DNA from: Bacteroidota bacterium
GTDB taxonomy: Bacteria > Bacteroidota > Bacteroidia > Bacteroidales > Lentimicrobiaceae
Length of the DNA: 64,000 nt
Direction of reading: 5' to 3'
NCBI GenBank assembly: GCA_023434665.1
Contig: JAEYSM010000006.1
Coordinates: 8,210-72,209 of the forward strand
Part shown: positions 45,125 through 55,035 of the stretch, in pieces
Numbering within the stretch: the stretch's first letter is position 1
How the letters are laid out: every line of letters begins with the position of its first letter
The notes under the pieces: generated by a model
Database searches by the model: none
What the model saw: the letters and a program-made list of their open reading frames with translations, nothing else
Told to the model about the DNA's origin: nothing
Position numbers and translations under genes: made by a program

Positions 45125-48100
45125 ATGAACTACACTCGAATTAACAATCTGGCTGGCTGGCTTGTTTTTGCAATCTCTGCCACTGTTTATATTATTACTT
45201 CTGAGCCTACTACCAGTTGGTGGGATTGTGGAGAATACATTGCAACAGCATCGGGTCTTCAGGTAGGACATCCGCCGGGAGCTCCCCTATTCCAATTAAT
45301 TGGTCGTTTTTTTAGCCTTTTTGCTTTCGGTAATGAGCAGCTTGTAGCTCGTATGGTTAATACAATGTCTGCCCTGAGTAGTGCGTTTACCATCCTTTTT
45401 TTGTTCTGGACGATCACTCGGCTCGCTAAAAAACTCATCAATCGCAATCCCGATTTATTCTCTAAGCCAAATATAGCTATTGTCGGAAGTGGCCTGATTG
45501 GTGCTCTTGCATATGCCTTTACTGATTCTTTCTGGTTCTCTGCTGTTGAGGGTGAAGTTTATGCTATGTCCTCATTTTTTACAGCTTTCGTATTTTGGGC
45601 AATACTTAAATGGGAAGAAGAAGTAGAAACAGATGAGATCAGGGCACTAAGGTGGATAGTATTAATAGCATTCATGGTAGGATTAAGCATTGGTGTACAC
45701 CTTCTCAATTTATTAACTATCCCGGCAATAGTTCTCGTATTTTATTTCAAGAAATACACCCCTTCATTAAAAGGAATAACTGTAGCTCTGCTAATATCGG
45801 TATTACTTCTTGCAGCTATAATGAATTTTATCATTCCCTGGATTGTAAAACTCGCTGGTTGGTTTGAACTCTTTTTTGTAAATACCTTGGGATTGCCCTT
45901 CAACTTAGGCGCCATCATTTATTTTATGCTGCTTATAGGATTGACTATTGGTGGAATATGGTACACCAGAATTAAACGTAAGCTATTTTGGAACACAGCA
46001 TTTCTTGCCTTTTCATTTATACTTATCGGCTATTCAAGCTTTTTTATGATAGTTATACGTTCAAACGCAAACACACCTATCAACGAGAATGAGCCCTCTA
46101 ATGCTATTAGTCTACTTGCTTATCTAAACAGAGAACAGTATGGAGACTGGCCACTACTCTATGGGCCTTACTATAATGCTCCTGTTATAGATTATACTGA
46201 TGGTTCACCGGTATACCATAAGAATGAACAGAAAAAAATATATGAGGTAATTAACAAGCGCGAAGGTTATGAATCCGTTTACCATGAAGACTTCATGACG
46301 ATTTTCCCAAGAATGTGGAGTTCAAACGAAACTTCACACAAATATTTCTACCAGAGATGGGGAAAGATTAAAGGGAAACCCGTTACTGTAACTGGGGGTG
46401 ATGGACAGAGACAGACCATCCAAAAACCAACTTTCACCGAGAACCTAAGGTTCTTTTTTAATTATCAAATCCAATTTATGTATGTCAGGTACTTTATGTG
46501 GAATTTTGCAGGAAGACAGAATGACCGGCAAGGATTGGGTGATGATCTGAATGGGAACTGGATAAGCGGTATCAATTTCATTGATCAAAATAGAATTGGT
46601 CCACAGTATAACTTGCCTGACAATCTCAATAGCAAAGCAAGAAACACTTACTATTTTATTCCTTTAATATTGGGATTAATTGGTCTTTTATTCCATATAA
46701 ACAGACATTCAAAGGATTCGCTGGTTGTAACTATGCTATTTATTATGACCGGGCTTGCCATTGTTGTTTATTTAAATCAATATGCGCCCCAGCCTAGAGA
46801 ACGTGATTATGCTTATGCTGCTTCATTCTATGCTTTTTCAATATGGATAGGATTAGGCGTTATTGCAGTGGCTGCTTTAATCGAAAAGTTCTTGAGAACT
46901 AAACATTCAGGTATAATTGCTACAATAGTTTGCATGATAGTCCCTGGTATACTGGTTGCTAAAAACTGGGATGATCATGACAGATCGGGAAGGTATTTAG
47001 CACGTGATATAGCAATTAATTTTCTCGAATCATGTGATAAAAATGCCATCCTGTTTACAGTAGGTGATAATGATACATTTCCTCTATGGTATGCACAGGA
47101 AGTGGAAGGTATTCGCCGAGATGTCAGGGTTGTGAACCTTAGCTTGCTTAATAGCGACTGGTATGTTAGCCAGATGAAACGAAAAGTTTACGACTCTGAA
47201 CCCCTTCCTATCAGTCTGAATTTTAATCAGTTTAAAAGCGGATCATACGATATAATGTATTTAGCTCCTAATGAGAGATATACGGGATATGTTCAATTGC
47301 AGGAACTTTTTGAGGTAATACATAAACAACCTGGTGCTTTACAAGTAAATACCTCAGTTGGAATGGTTGATGTGATTCCGGCTGATAAATTTACCCTTCC
47401 TGTTGATACTTTACTGGTAATAAAAAATAGAACAGTTCAACCTGATGAGATTGACCAATTACAAGCATCATTAGAATGGACAATTAAGGAAAGAGCACTC
47501 ACAAAAAGTCAGATAGTTGCCCTTGATATTATCACACATAATAATTGGGAACGCCCAATATACTTCTCATCAACTGCAGGTGCTGATACATATATGGGAC
47601 TTGATTCTTATCTTAGGGCAGAAGGATTCACTCTTCGCTTAGTTCCTGTGAAAAATGTTCCGGAGGAAGTTTTTGATGGTTATGTGCACAGCGATGTTTT
47701 GTATAATAAATTAATGAATGTTTTCAGCTACGGAAATATGGATGACCCATCAATTTATCTCGACGAAACAAATATCAGGATGATAAATAATCTGAGGTCT
47801 ATGTTTGGTCGACTTGCAAATAAGTTGGTTCAACAAGGTAGGAATGAGGAAGCTATAGCTGTTTGTGATCGTTGCCTTCAATTAACCCCAAATAATTCAA
47901 TTCCTTTCAACTATCATTTATTGCCATTGGCTGAAAGTTATCTGGCAGCAGGAGCTGATCAGAAAGCTTATGAATTACTTACTCAGCTTTTACTTATTTA
48001 CTCCGAAAACCTCGATTATTATTTCAGCTTTCCAACTGCTAAACTTAAATTATTGGAACAGGACATCAGGCAATCATTAATGGTAATAAACGGAATTGCT

Positions 48101-48196
48101 TCAATGGCTAATGAACAAGGCGACAGAGGGTTAATGGAGAAGGCTACCTTAGTATTGGATAGGCATTTTACAAATTACGAAGAAGCCGGTTTTTAA
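45125..48196 (+). CDS. DUF2723 membrane glycosyltransferase (TMEM260-type protein O-mannosyltransferase)
   Basis: 1023 residues from ATG 45125; upstream codons to 45050 are open but the protein begins naturally at MNYTRINN. The first 350 residues hold about ten membrane helices in GT-C style, with the acidic motif SWWDCGEYIATASGLQVGHPPG just after helix 1. A second membrane block (about 520-625) follows a periplasmic loop. The C-terminal 350 residues are soluble, with TPR-like repeats at the end. DUF2723 proteins are homologous to human TMEM260, which O-mannosylates receptor ectodomains. In Bacteroidota this suggests O-glycosylation of exported proteins from a lipid-linked sugar. The donor is not known here. 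Confidence 0.88.
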   Translation: MNYTRINNLAGWLVFAISATVYIITSEPTTSWWDCGEYIATASGLQVGHPPGAPLFQLIGRFFSLFAFGNEQLVARMVNTMSALSSAFTILFLFWTITRLAKKLINRNPDLFSKPNIAIVGSGLIGALAYAFTDSFWFSAVEGEVYAMSSFFTAFVFWAILKWEEEVETDEIRALRWIVLIAFMVGLSIGVHLLNLLTIPAIVLVFYFKKYTPSLKGITVALLISVLLLAAIMNFIIPWIVKLAGWFELFFVNTLGLPFNLGAIIYFMLLIGLTIGGIWYTRIKRKLFWNTAFLAFSFILIGYSSFFMIVIRSNANTPINENEPSNAISLLAYLNREQYGDWPLLYGPYYNAPVIDYTDGSPVYHKNEQKKIYEVINKREGYESVYHEDFMTIFPRMWSSNETSHKYFYQRWGKIKGKPVTVTGGDGQRQTIQKPTFTENLRFFFNYQIQFMYVRYFMWNFAGRQNDRQGLGDDLNGNWISGINFIDQNRIGPQYNLPDNLNSKARNTYYFIPLILGLIGLLFHINRHSKDSLVVTMLFIMTGLAIVVYLNQYAPQPRERDYAYAASFYAFSIWIGLGVIAVAALIEKFLRTKHSGIIATIVCMIVPGILVAKNWDDHDRSGRYLARDIAINFLESCDKNAILFTVGDNDTFPLWYAQEVEGIRRDVRVVNLSLLNSDWYVSQMKRKVYDSEPLPISLNFNQFKSGSYDIMYLAPNERYTGYVQLQELFEVIHKQPGALQVNTSVGMVDVIPADKFTLPVDTLLVIKNRTVQPDEIDQLQASLEWTIKERALTKSQIVALDIITHNNWERPIYFSSTAGADTYMGLDSYLRAEGFTLRLVPVKNVPEEVFDGYVHSDVLYNKLMNVFSYGNMDDPSIYLDETNIRMINNLRSMFGRLANKLVQQGRNEEAIAVCDRCLQLTPNNSIPFNYHLLPLAESYLAAGADQKAYELLTQLLLIYSENLDYYFSFPTAKLKLLEQDIRQSLMVINGIASMANEQGDRGLMEKATLVLDRHFTNYEEAGF

Positions 48197-48197
48197 A

Positions 48198-48839
48198 ATG
48201 ACTGCATTACATTTTCCTACGGCCCCATTAATAGCCAGACTATTATACCCAAAAGGGTTGTACTGGAATATGAAAGGCATAGGTTCTGAAACAAACATAA
48301 AAAGAATATACCTGACTTTTGATGATGGCCCGGTGCCGGAGGTCACCCCTCAAGTGTTGAACATTTTAAAAGAATTCAAAGCCAAAGCCACCTTCTTTTG
48401 TGTTGGTGACAATGTGAGAAAGTATCCTGAAGTATATGAAAGAATTATTATAAATGGGCATGCAACAGGGAACCATACTTATAGTCATCTCAATGGTTTT
48501 AAAACAGAAGGTCTTACTTATTTGGGAGATGTCGAAAAATGCAACTTGTTGATTAAATCAAAGTTATTTCGTCCACCATTCGGAAGAATTACTAATTCCC
48601 AGGCAACAGAATTGCAAAAGAATTATTCCATTATCATGTGGTCGGTCCTATCTGGCGATTATAATAAGAAAATCCCTAAAGAAAAGGTTCTTAAATACAC
48701 TCTCAGGAATTCAACCGATGGAAGTATTATTGTCTTTCACGACAGTATTAAAGCTTCAGAGAGAATGATTTATGCGCTGCCTCGTACGCTGGAGCATTTC
48801 AGTCGATTAGGATATTCTTTTAATGCAATTCACTTATAG
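48198..48839 (+). CDS. Polysaccharide deacetylase family protein (NodB homology)
   Basis: 213 residues. The NodB motifs are all present: MT1 TFDDGP with Asp42/Asp43, MT2 HTYSH at 93-97 as the metal site, MT3 RPPFGR, MT4 MWSVLSGDY, and MT5 IIVFHDS. The family removes N- or O-acetyl groups from polysaccharides such as peptidoglycan or chitin-type oligomers. No classical signal peptide is seen, so it may be cytoplasmic or peripheral. It starts one base after the O-mannosyltransferase stop, which implies a shared transcript and perhaps a shared glycan. Confidence 0.92.
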   Translation: MTALHFPTAPLIARLLYPKGLYWNMKGIGSETNIKRIYLTFDDGPVPEVTPQVLNILKEFKAKATFFCVGDNVRKYPEVYERIIINGHATGNHTYSHLNGFKTEGLTYLGDVEKCNLLIKSKLFRPPFGRITNSQATELQKNYSIIMWSVLSGDYNKKIPKEKVLKYTLRNSTDGSIIVFHDSIKASERMIYALPRTLEHFSRLGYSFNAIHL

Positions 48840-48892
48840 TTTTCTTCCTTGCAAAGTATGTTTCTTTGTCTATCAGTTCGGATTAGTACTAA

Positions 48893-50791
48893 TTAGTCGA
48901 GCTTTAAGAATCTATATTCCTGGTTTACTTTCTTTCCCTTAAGGATGACGAAATAAAGTCCATTCTCAAATCGACTTATATCTATCCAGTCATCTTGATT
49001 ATATCCATGCAAACTAGCTACTTTTCGACCATCTGAATCATAAATGTCCAGATCTGAATTCTTTCCTGGCACCTTTATCCGGATTTTATTTTTGGCAGGG
49101 TTTGGATAAATATTCAGATTTAAATCCTCTTCGGGTTTTAATGAGTTCGACAGAACATTATTATTAGCTGAAATCAACCACATATCCGGATCAATAGTAA
49201 CTGATTCTACACGGAATTCTGTATTTACATTAAATTCCTGCCCATTCATTTCATGATTAAAAACAAAAATAGAATCAAACCCTTCACCTGAAAGTTTTAC
49301 AGGAACTTTCATTTCGAAAAAATCAACTGATGGATGAGAAGTGTACTGACTGAGAACAGCTTTATAATTGTGGTCACCCTGTGAATAAAAGTTAAGCACA
49401 AAAGATGGATACCCTTCTCCATAAATGTAATCTTCGAAGAATTCTGTCAAAGAAATTCCTGAAGCTGTTTCCATGTGTCTTTTTAAAATTGCCGTTGTCG
49501 CAAATCCATACCTTGCAATAGGATCATTCAGATAGTTATTACATGCTTCAAAGAATGCTTCATCCCCAATTAACCATCTTAGGTTATGTAGTACCAGGGC
49601 TGCTTTACTATATGTAAGCCGGGCATCAAACAATCGGGAAACATCGGTAGTATCGGTCACAAATACAGCCCCCCCCGGATTGCTGACCACAAAACTAAGA
49701 TTCTGGTTTTTCCAGATTGGCCAAAAAATACCGTCAAACATATGTTCATAAGCCAATCCAGTAAGATAGGATGCAAAACCCTCATTTAACCATATTTCTT
49801 GCCATGATGCCGTTGTTACAAGGTTTCCAAACCATTGATGAGCAAACTCATGGGCTACCAGGCCAAAATCAAACGAACCCATGAAAGACATAGTTTGATG
49901 CTCCATTCCACCTCCCCATCCAAATTGGGCATGACCATATTTTTCTTCTATGAATGGATATTCTCCAAATAAATCACTATATAGTTCCATCAAAGGTATT
50001 ATGGCCTTAGTGTCCTGGGTTGCTTGCTCAAGATTCTCGGGATAAACATAATTTATGACCGGAACCATAGTGCCTAAAGAATAAGTTGTATCAGTATACA
50101 CAGTATAATTGGTAACCGCAAACGCTACCAGATACGAAACTATTGGGTATCTATGCTTCCAATGGTTAAACCTGTACCCGTTGATCAAAATATCACTTAC
50201 AAGTAAACCATTTGAAGCAGAACGGTAATTATCGGGGCAGGTTATCAAAACATCCAATGAGTCAATCTTATCCTGCAAATCATTCTTACCTGGCCACCAG
50301 TCTCTTGCTCCATAAGGTTCTGACAGAGTCCATAAAACCGGTTCTCCATTATGATATTGTTGACCAACAGACCCAAAACCATTGTCAGAGGGGGGTATAC
50401 CATTGTAAAAAATCTCAACTTCTATCAATTGACCTGTATTTATGGTGTTAGGAAAATAAATTTTCAGGTCCCATGGTAAGTCGTGATAAAAATTCAGATG
50501 CGCATCTTGAAAAATTATGGAATCTATGGTAAAGGTTTTTGATAACTCCATCAGAATATAATTAAAGGTACTTAGCGCCTCAAATTTAACACTGACTGAT
50601 CCATCTATATAAAATAATGCAGGATCAATTTTGTAATTCATTTTCACATACTTTACATCGTATGAATTAAACGATGGGTCTTTATCGGAATTATCATAGA
50701 GAAACCTTTCTGATGTGGCCTGACTGTAGGGCTTAAAAGGTAAAATAGCAATCAGGGCTATCGCTATCAACACCCTTATAAAATGGTACAT
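48893..50791 (-). CDS. M1 family metallopeptidase with type IX sorting domain
   Basis: 632 residues. The signal peptide is followed by the M1 N-terminal beta domain. GWGGGMEHQT (about 291-300) replaces the usual GAMEN exopeptidase loop, and the zinc site HEFAH is at 314-318 with the distal Glu337 in LNEGFASY. The catalytic domain ends near 480. About 550-632 is a type A type IX sorting domain (NIYPNPAKNKIRIKV, ENGLYFVILKGKK, RFLKLD). It is thus an extracellular or surface-anchored aminopeptidase. The His in MEHQT instead of Asn may change N-terminal recognition. Confidence 0.93.
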   Translation of the reverse strand: MYHFIRVLIAIALIAILPFKPYSQATSERFLYDNSDKDPSFNSYDVKYVKMNYKIDPALFYIDGSVSVKFEALSTFNYILMELSKTFTIDSIIFQDAHLNFYHDLPWDLKIYFPNTINTGQLIEVEIFYNGIPPSDNGFGSVGQQYHNGEPVLWTLSEPYGARDWWPGKNDLQDKIDSLDVLITCPDNYRSASNGLLVSDILINGYRFNHWKHRYPIVSYLVAFAVTNYTVYTDTTYSLGTMVPVINYVYPENLEQATQDTKAIIPLMELYSDLFGEYPFIEEKYGHAQFGWGGGMEHQTMSFMGSFDFGLVAHEFAHQWFGNLVTTASWQEIWLNEGFASYLTGLAYEHMFDGIFWPIWKNQNLSFVVSNPGGAVFVTDTTDVSRLFDARLTYSKAALVLHNLRWLIGDEAFFEACNNYLNDPIARYGFATTAILKRHMETASGISLTEFFEDYIYGEGYPSFVLNFYSQGDHNYKAVLSQYTSHPSVDFFEMKVPVKLSGEGFDSIFVFNHEMNGQEFNVNTEFRVESVTIDPDMWLISANNNVLSNSLKPEEDLNLNIYPNPAKNKIRIKVPGKNSDLDIYDSDGRKVASLHGYNQDDWIDISRFENGLYFVILKGKKVNQEYRFLKLD

Positions 50792-50972
50792 GGCAAATAA
50801 TTTTTATTGATAAACAATCAAGTCAGTAAAATAGCAAATTGTAATAACTATGCCACCTTATTAATTTTTATAATCTTAAAACCTACAAGTAACAATTATG
50901 GGTTTACAATAGCAATATGAGAGGTAATTATAAGTTATAAAATTATCATCTTTGCATTTAAAAACCAAATAG

Positions 50973-52790
50973 ATGGATCTTATAATCAGACGACTCTTAA
51001 TATACTTCTCCGTTTTTATACTCATAACTATTATTTTGGGTTCATGTGCTAATCCTGTAGCACCAACTGGCGGCCCTAAGGATGTTGATCCTCCTGTGAT
51101 CTTAAGAACTATTCCTGCAGACCGGTCACTGAATTTCAAGGGTCAGAAAATTACTTTGTATTTCAATGAGTTTGTTTCTCTTAAGGATGCTGCAAAGCAA
51201 ATGATAATTTCTCCGCCGTTGGCAAACATGCCTGAGTTCAGGACCAGGGGTAGGAGTCTTGAAATTTCATTTAAGGATGAGTGGCGCGAGGAAACTACAT
51301 ACAGTATTTTCTTTGGTGATGCCATTGTGGATATTACCGAATCAAATCCAATACCTGGTTATAAATTTACTTTCTCGACAGGTAACGTACTCGATTCAAT
51401 GATGATTAAAGGGCGACTTGTAAATGCCTTTAATATGACTCCGGTGGCAGCTTCTTTTGTTATGCTTTACGATACAATATACGATTCCGTACCATACAAA
51501 CAAATTCCTTATTACATAAGCCGCAGCAATGCTCAAGGCGAATTTCAGTTAACTAATCTTAGAAACCTGCCATACAAGATTTTCGCTTTAACTGATGTAA
51601 ATGCAAATTACATCTATGATATGCCTTCAGAGGATATCGCTTTTATCGACCAACTTATTGAACCATGGTATTCTAAACCAGCCTCCGGGGCTATTATGTT
51701 TGGATCCGATACAACTAAAGTTGATAACATTGTAGATCAACCGGTTGTTGATAGCGTACAAATTACAATTCAAGCCGATTCCCTTTTCGTTCAGGAAATA
51801 CCAGCCGATACGCTAAAGCAGATTTCCGACTCCATATTGCAACAGGAAAAAACTGAACAGTTTGTTCAAATGTTTCACTTCAGGGAACTGGATTCAATAC
51901 AATCACTCAATAAAGCAACATTGGTTAAAGATAATGTTATTAGCCTAAGTTACAGATTCCCTGTTAAAAATCCTCAATTCGAATCTATGGATGGGGATCT
52001 CAATTTTAATCCTGTAGTTGTTCCAAACCGAATTCAGGATACATTGACAATGTGGCTTCCCGGATATACGGCCGATAGCGTAAAAATGAAAGTTCTGGAT
52101 TCAGATGTGGTTATTGATACTATTGAAATGAGTGTAAAAACACCTGCTAGGATAAACAGAAATATGGAAGAAACTAAAGTTCAGAAACTCGGTATCGCTA
52201 CAAACATAATTTCATCAAAGATCAAACCAGACCAATCATTACGAATTACTTTTTCAGAACCGCTTGTTTCACACATGACTGAAAAAATTCAACTTCTTGA
52301 AGATTCTCTTACAGTAAATAGTTTCAGGATGAATTTTAGTGACTCCCTCAATAAGCAGTTGCTCATAAATTATCCCTGGAAGCAAGGAATAAAATATACA
52401 TTAATTGTTCCCGATAGTATATTTATTGGTATAATGGGACTCACTAATGACAGTACAGCATTTACCTTTAATGGAATCACTGAAGAAGAAACTTCAAAAA
52501 TAACTCTTGTCATGGACCTCCTGAATGAAGGGCCTCATATAATACAATTACTTGACACTAAAGAAAAACTGGTTCATCAGTATTTTATTTCAGAATCCAC
52601 AACTATTAACTTTAATTATATTGCTCCTGGGAAATATAAGATAAAAGCCATTGAGGATAGAAATGGAAATGGTTATTGGGACACTGGAAAATATCTTTTA
52701 AAGAGATATCCTGAGAGAGTCTTCTATTTTGAAAAAGAATTGGAATTAAGGGCAAATTGGACAGTAGAGGAGCATTGGTTGATTCAATAA
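50973..52790 (+). CDS. Lipoprotein with N-terminal Ig-like (Big_5) domain
   Basis: 605 residues. The lipobox LGSC lipidates Cys25, followed by ANPVAPTGGPKDVDPP. The first domain (about 35-135) is a bacterial Ig-like domain of the SbsA/Big_5 type (PPVILRTIPADRSLNF...ITLYFNEFVSLKDAA). A second beta-rich region carries a carboxypeptidase-regulatory-like or prealbumin-like fold (GRLVNAFNMTPVAASFVMLYD). The C-terminus, near 560-605, again looks Ig-like and contains DRNGNGYWDTGKY, a calcium-binding-like turn. Such proteins are uncharacterised and common in Bacteroidota; a structural or binding role in the envelope is likely. It diverges from the M1 peptidase gene. Confidence 0.85.
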   Translation: MDLIIRRLLIYFSVFILITIILGSCANPVAPTGGPKDVDPPVILRTIPADRSLNFKGQKITLYFNEFVSLKDAAKQMIISPPLANMPEFRTRGRSLEISFKDEWREETTYSIFFGDAIVDITESNPIPGYKFTFSTGNVLDSMMIKGRLVNAFNMTPVAASFVMLYDTIYDSVPYKQIPYYISRSNAQGEFQLTNLRNLPYKIFALTDVNANYIYDMPSEDIAFIDQLIEPWYSKPASGAIMFGSDTTKVDNIVDQPVVDSVQITIQADSLFVQEIPADTLKQISDSILQQEKTEQFVQMFHFRELDSIQSLNKATLVKDNVISLSYRFPVKNPQFESMDGDLNFNPVVVPNRIQDTLTMWLPGYTADSVKMKVLDSDVVIDTIEMSVKTPARINRNMEETKVQKLGIATNIISSKIKPDQSLRITFSEPLVSHMTEKIQLLEDSLTVNSFRMNFSDSLNKQLLINYPWKQGIKYTLIVPDSIFIGIMGLTNDSTAFTFNGITEEETSKITLVMDLLNEGPHIIQLLDTKEKLVHQYFISESTTINFNYIAPGKYKIKAIEDRNGNGYWDTGKYLLKRYPERVFYFEKELELRANWTVEEHWLIQ

Positions 52791-52862
52791 ACTCTCAAAC
52801 CCGGACAGGAATACTGCCGGGTCTGATATATAAATCATAATCTCTTTTTGATTTTTGAGAGT
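52791..52862. terminator. Nested hairpins between converging genes
   Basis: An outer stem, ACTCTCAAA (52791-52799) with TTTGAGAGT (52854-52862), encloses an inner GC-rich stem, ACCCGGACAG (52799-52808) with CTGCCGGGT (52814-52822). The inner hairpin is a probable terminator for the lipoprotein gene or, on the minus strand, for the arsR-like gene ending at 52886. Confidence 0.55.
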
Positions 52863-52885
52863 TAAACTAAAAAGGATAATCGATG

Positions 52886-53185
52886 TTATCCGTTGCACTT
52901 ATCAATACACTGAACGATTTCAGTAAGTGCAGAAGCTTTCACAGAATAGTGAATCTGCTTTCCTTCTCTTTTAGAAAGAAGAACGCCTTTACTCTTGAGA
53001 ATATTTAAGTGATGAGAAGCTGCAGCTTGCTCTATCTTTAAATACTCATATATCTCAGTTACGCTGAGCTTTTTCTTTTCATTCAGCAAATCAATTATTG
53101 CAATTCTCATAGGATGAGCAATAGCACGAAGTTTGCTAGCTGCTGCTTCAAGCTTTACAATGTCTAGAACTATTTCTTTTGCCAT
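52886..53185 (-). CDS. ArsR family helix-turn-helix regulator
   Basis: 99 residues, standard length for a small ArsR/SmtB winged-helix repressor. The recognition region KKLSVTEIYEYLKIEQAAASHHLNILKSKGVLLSKREGKQIHYSV contains the usual QxxxSxHLxxL helix and beta-wing. N-terminal AHPMRIAIIDLL is the first helix. The typical metal site ELCVCDL is absent, so it probably senses something other than heavy metals. A Bacteroidota promoter element (TAACTTTG) lies 24 bases upstream. It is downstream of adenine deaminase on the same strand, separated by 60 bases; co-transcription cannot be excluded. Confidence 0.93.
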   Translation of the reverse strand: MAKEIVLDIVKLEAAASKLRAIAHPMRIAIIDLLNEKKKLSVTEIYEYLKIEQAAASHHLNILKSKGVLLSKREGKQIHYSVKASALTEIVQCIDKCNG

Positions 53186-53209
53186 GGTGCTTTGGGTTTA
53201 AGTTTGATG

Positions 53210-53217
53210 CAAAGTTA
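53210..53217 (-). promoter_or_regulatory. -7 promoter element (TAACTTTG) of the arsR-like gene
   Basis: TAACTTTG on the minus strand fits TAnnTTTG, with a TATTTTG immediately upstream. It lies between the adenine deaminase stop and the arsR start. Confidence 0.45.
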
Positions 53218-53245
53218 CAAAATAAATATATGTAACATCACTATT

Positions 53246-54880
53246 TTAGTTTTTATCGAACAATTCTGAAAATTTAAAATTTACACTATCAAAGATGCCT
53301 TTGTCGCTTAATTTCAATTCTGGTATAACAAGAAGAGACATAAATGATAAGGTCATAAAAGGAGCTTCTAAATTAGAACCTGCTTCTTTTGCCGCCTTAT
53401 TCATTGTCTTGTAGATTTGTGCAATTTTATCACCATCCTCATTTGACATTAATCCTGCTATGGGCAAAGGTAAGGAATAATCTTTATTATTTGCATATAA
53501 AGAAATTCCTCCCTTATTTTTCCTCAATAACTCAATAACATGAATTAAAGAGGAATCATCTGTGCCTACAGCTATTATGTTATGACTGTCATGGGCAACA
53601 GTGGATGCAATTGCACCTTGCTTTAAATTGAAGCCATTAATGAAAGCAATCGCTGGTTTTTCAGGTCTGTATCTGTTTAAAACAACCAACTTCAGAATAT
53701 CATTTTCTGTATCCGAGACAACAAATCCATTTTCCACTTTTGGATCTGTAAAAAAAGCTGATGTAATCAATTGATCGCTAAAAGCTCTTATTACCTTGAG
53801 TTTCCCTTCATTTACCTCAATTTCAAGATCGTTTGTGGTAATGGGCGCTGCATTAAAGATGTTAAACGGTTCAACAACCACTTTCTCAATGTTTGTATCC
53901 CCATTACTAGCTACCAGTTGACCGTCTATATATGTGGACAGCACATTGAAATTCTGAGCATTATCCACGAGGATAAAATCAGCTTTGTCACCTGGTTGAA
54001 GGAGTCCAGCGTCTAATTTATAATGGATTACCGGATTTAAAGTACATGCACGGATAATATCCATAAAATTATATCCGGCATCAATGGCTCTCTTTACAAG
54101 AAGATTGATATGTCCAATCAACAAGTCGTCTGGATGTTTATCATCTGAGCAGAACATAATCATTTCAGGAAAATCACTTATGAGACTAATCAACTCACTA
54201 AAATTCCTGGCTGCACTTCCTTCTCGGATTAGGATCTTAATTCCATTTTCTATTTTAACCAGTGCTTCTTCTTTAGAGAAGCACTCGTGATCTGTTGAAA
54301 TACCAGCGTTTGCATATTTTCTGACATCTTCACAACTAAGACCCGGTGCATGCCCATCAATCGGTTTATTGAACTTTTTAGCATATTCAATTTTTGAAAG
54401 TACATCCTTATCAGAGTTTAAAACACCCGGATAATTCATCATTTCAGACAAATAATTGATTTCCTTCCAAGATAAAATTTCAGCAACTTCTTCAGGTCCG
54501 ATCACAGCACCAGTTGATTCAAAGGATGTAGCAGGAACGCAAGAAGGAGCACCAAAATAGAAATTAAAGGGTACCTTTTTTCCATTTTCAATCATAAATC
54601 TCACCCCTTCAACTCCCATCACATTAGCAATTTCATGAGGATCAGAAACCACTGAGGTGGTTCCATGAATGACTGCTATTCTGGCAAATTCAGATGGAAC
54701 CATCATGGAACTTTCAATGTGAACGTGCGAATCAATCAGACCAGGAATGATTAATGGGCCGAAAACACCAGGATCTTCGACTACTGATGCTATTACACCA
54801 TCTGTAACCGTAATTATTCCAGGATAAACTCTTCCTGAAACAACATCTACAATCTGACCGCTAATTGAAAAGTTTTGCAT
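53246..54880 (-). CDS. ade: Adenine deaminase
   Basis: 544 residues, typical for the bacterial amidohydrolase-type adenine deaminase. PGLIDSHVHIESSMM holds the metal-binding His pair. GTTSVVSDPHEIANVMG, DGHAPGLS and FCSDDKHPDDLL give the remaining metal and catalytic residues. The C-terminal domain (VAHDSHNIIAVGTDD, LPLPIAGLMS) completes the family. It converts adenine to hypoxanthine and ammonia for purine salvage, using Fe or Mn. A striking 39-base palindrome lies just upstream at 54934-54972. Confidence 0.96.
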   Translation of the reverse strand: MQNFSISGQIVDVVSGRVYPGIITVTDGVIASVVEDPGVFGPLIIPGLIDSHVHIESSMMVPSEFARIAVIHGTTSVVSDPHEIANVMGVEGVRFMIENGKKVPFNFYFGAPSCVPATSFESTGAVIGPEEVAEILSWKEINYLSEMMNYPGVLNSDKDVLSKIEYAKKFNKPIDGHAPGLSCEDVRKYANAGISTDHECFSKEEALVKIENGIKILIREGSAARNFSELISLISDFPEMIMFCSDDKHPDDLLIGHINLLVKRAIDAGYNFMDIIRACTLNPVIHYKLDAGLLQPGDKADFILVDNAQNFNVLSTYIDGQLVASNGDTNIEKVVVEPFNIFNAAPITTNDLEIEVNEGKLKVIRAFSDQLITSAFFTDPKVENGFVVSDTENDILKLVVLNRYRPEKPAIAFINGFNLKQGAIASTVAHDSHNIIAVGTDDSSLIHVIELLRKNKGGISLYANNKDYSLPLPIAGLMSNEDGDKIAQIYKTMNKAAKEAGSNLEAPFMTLSFMSLLVIPELKLSDKGIFDSVNFKFSELFDKN

Positions 54881-54933
54881 ACCTATTCTGAAAATAAACC
54901 AATTACAGATATTCTGACATAGAAATATGAACG

Positions 54934-54972
54934 TACAAACATAAACATTGTTTTAACAATTTTATGTTTGTA
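54934..54972. repeat. Near-perfect 39-base palindrome before ade
   Basis: TACAAACATAAA (54934-54945) is the exact inverse complement of TTTATGTTTGTA (54961-54972). Inside it ATTGTT (54947-54952) pairs with AACAAT (54955-54960), so only one unpaired base and a 2-base loop interrupt an 18-bp stem. It lies between the mevalonate kinase stop and the ade start. It has no GC-rich stem or T run, which makes an operator or RNA-stability hairpin more likely than a terminator. Role unknown. Confidence 0.7.
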
Positions 54973-55035
54973 ATGGAATTTATGTAACTATGTATGCAAA
55001 TTAGAGAATACTAGCCAGCCTTTAATGGAATGGTT

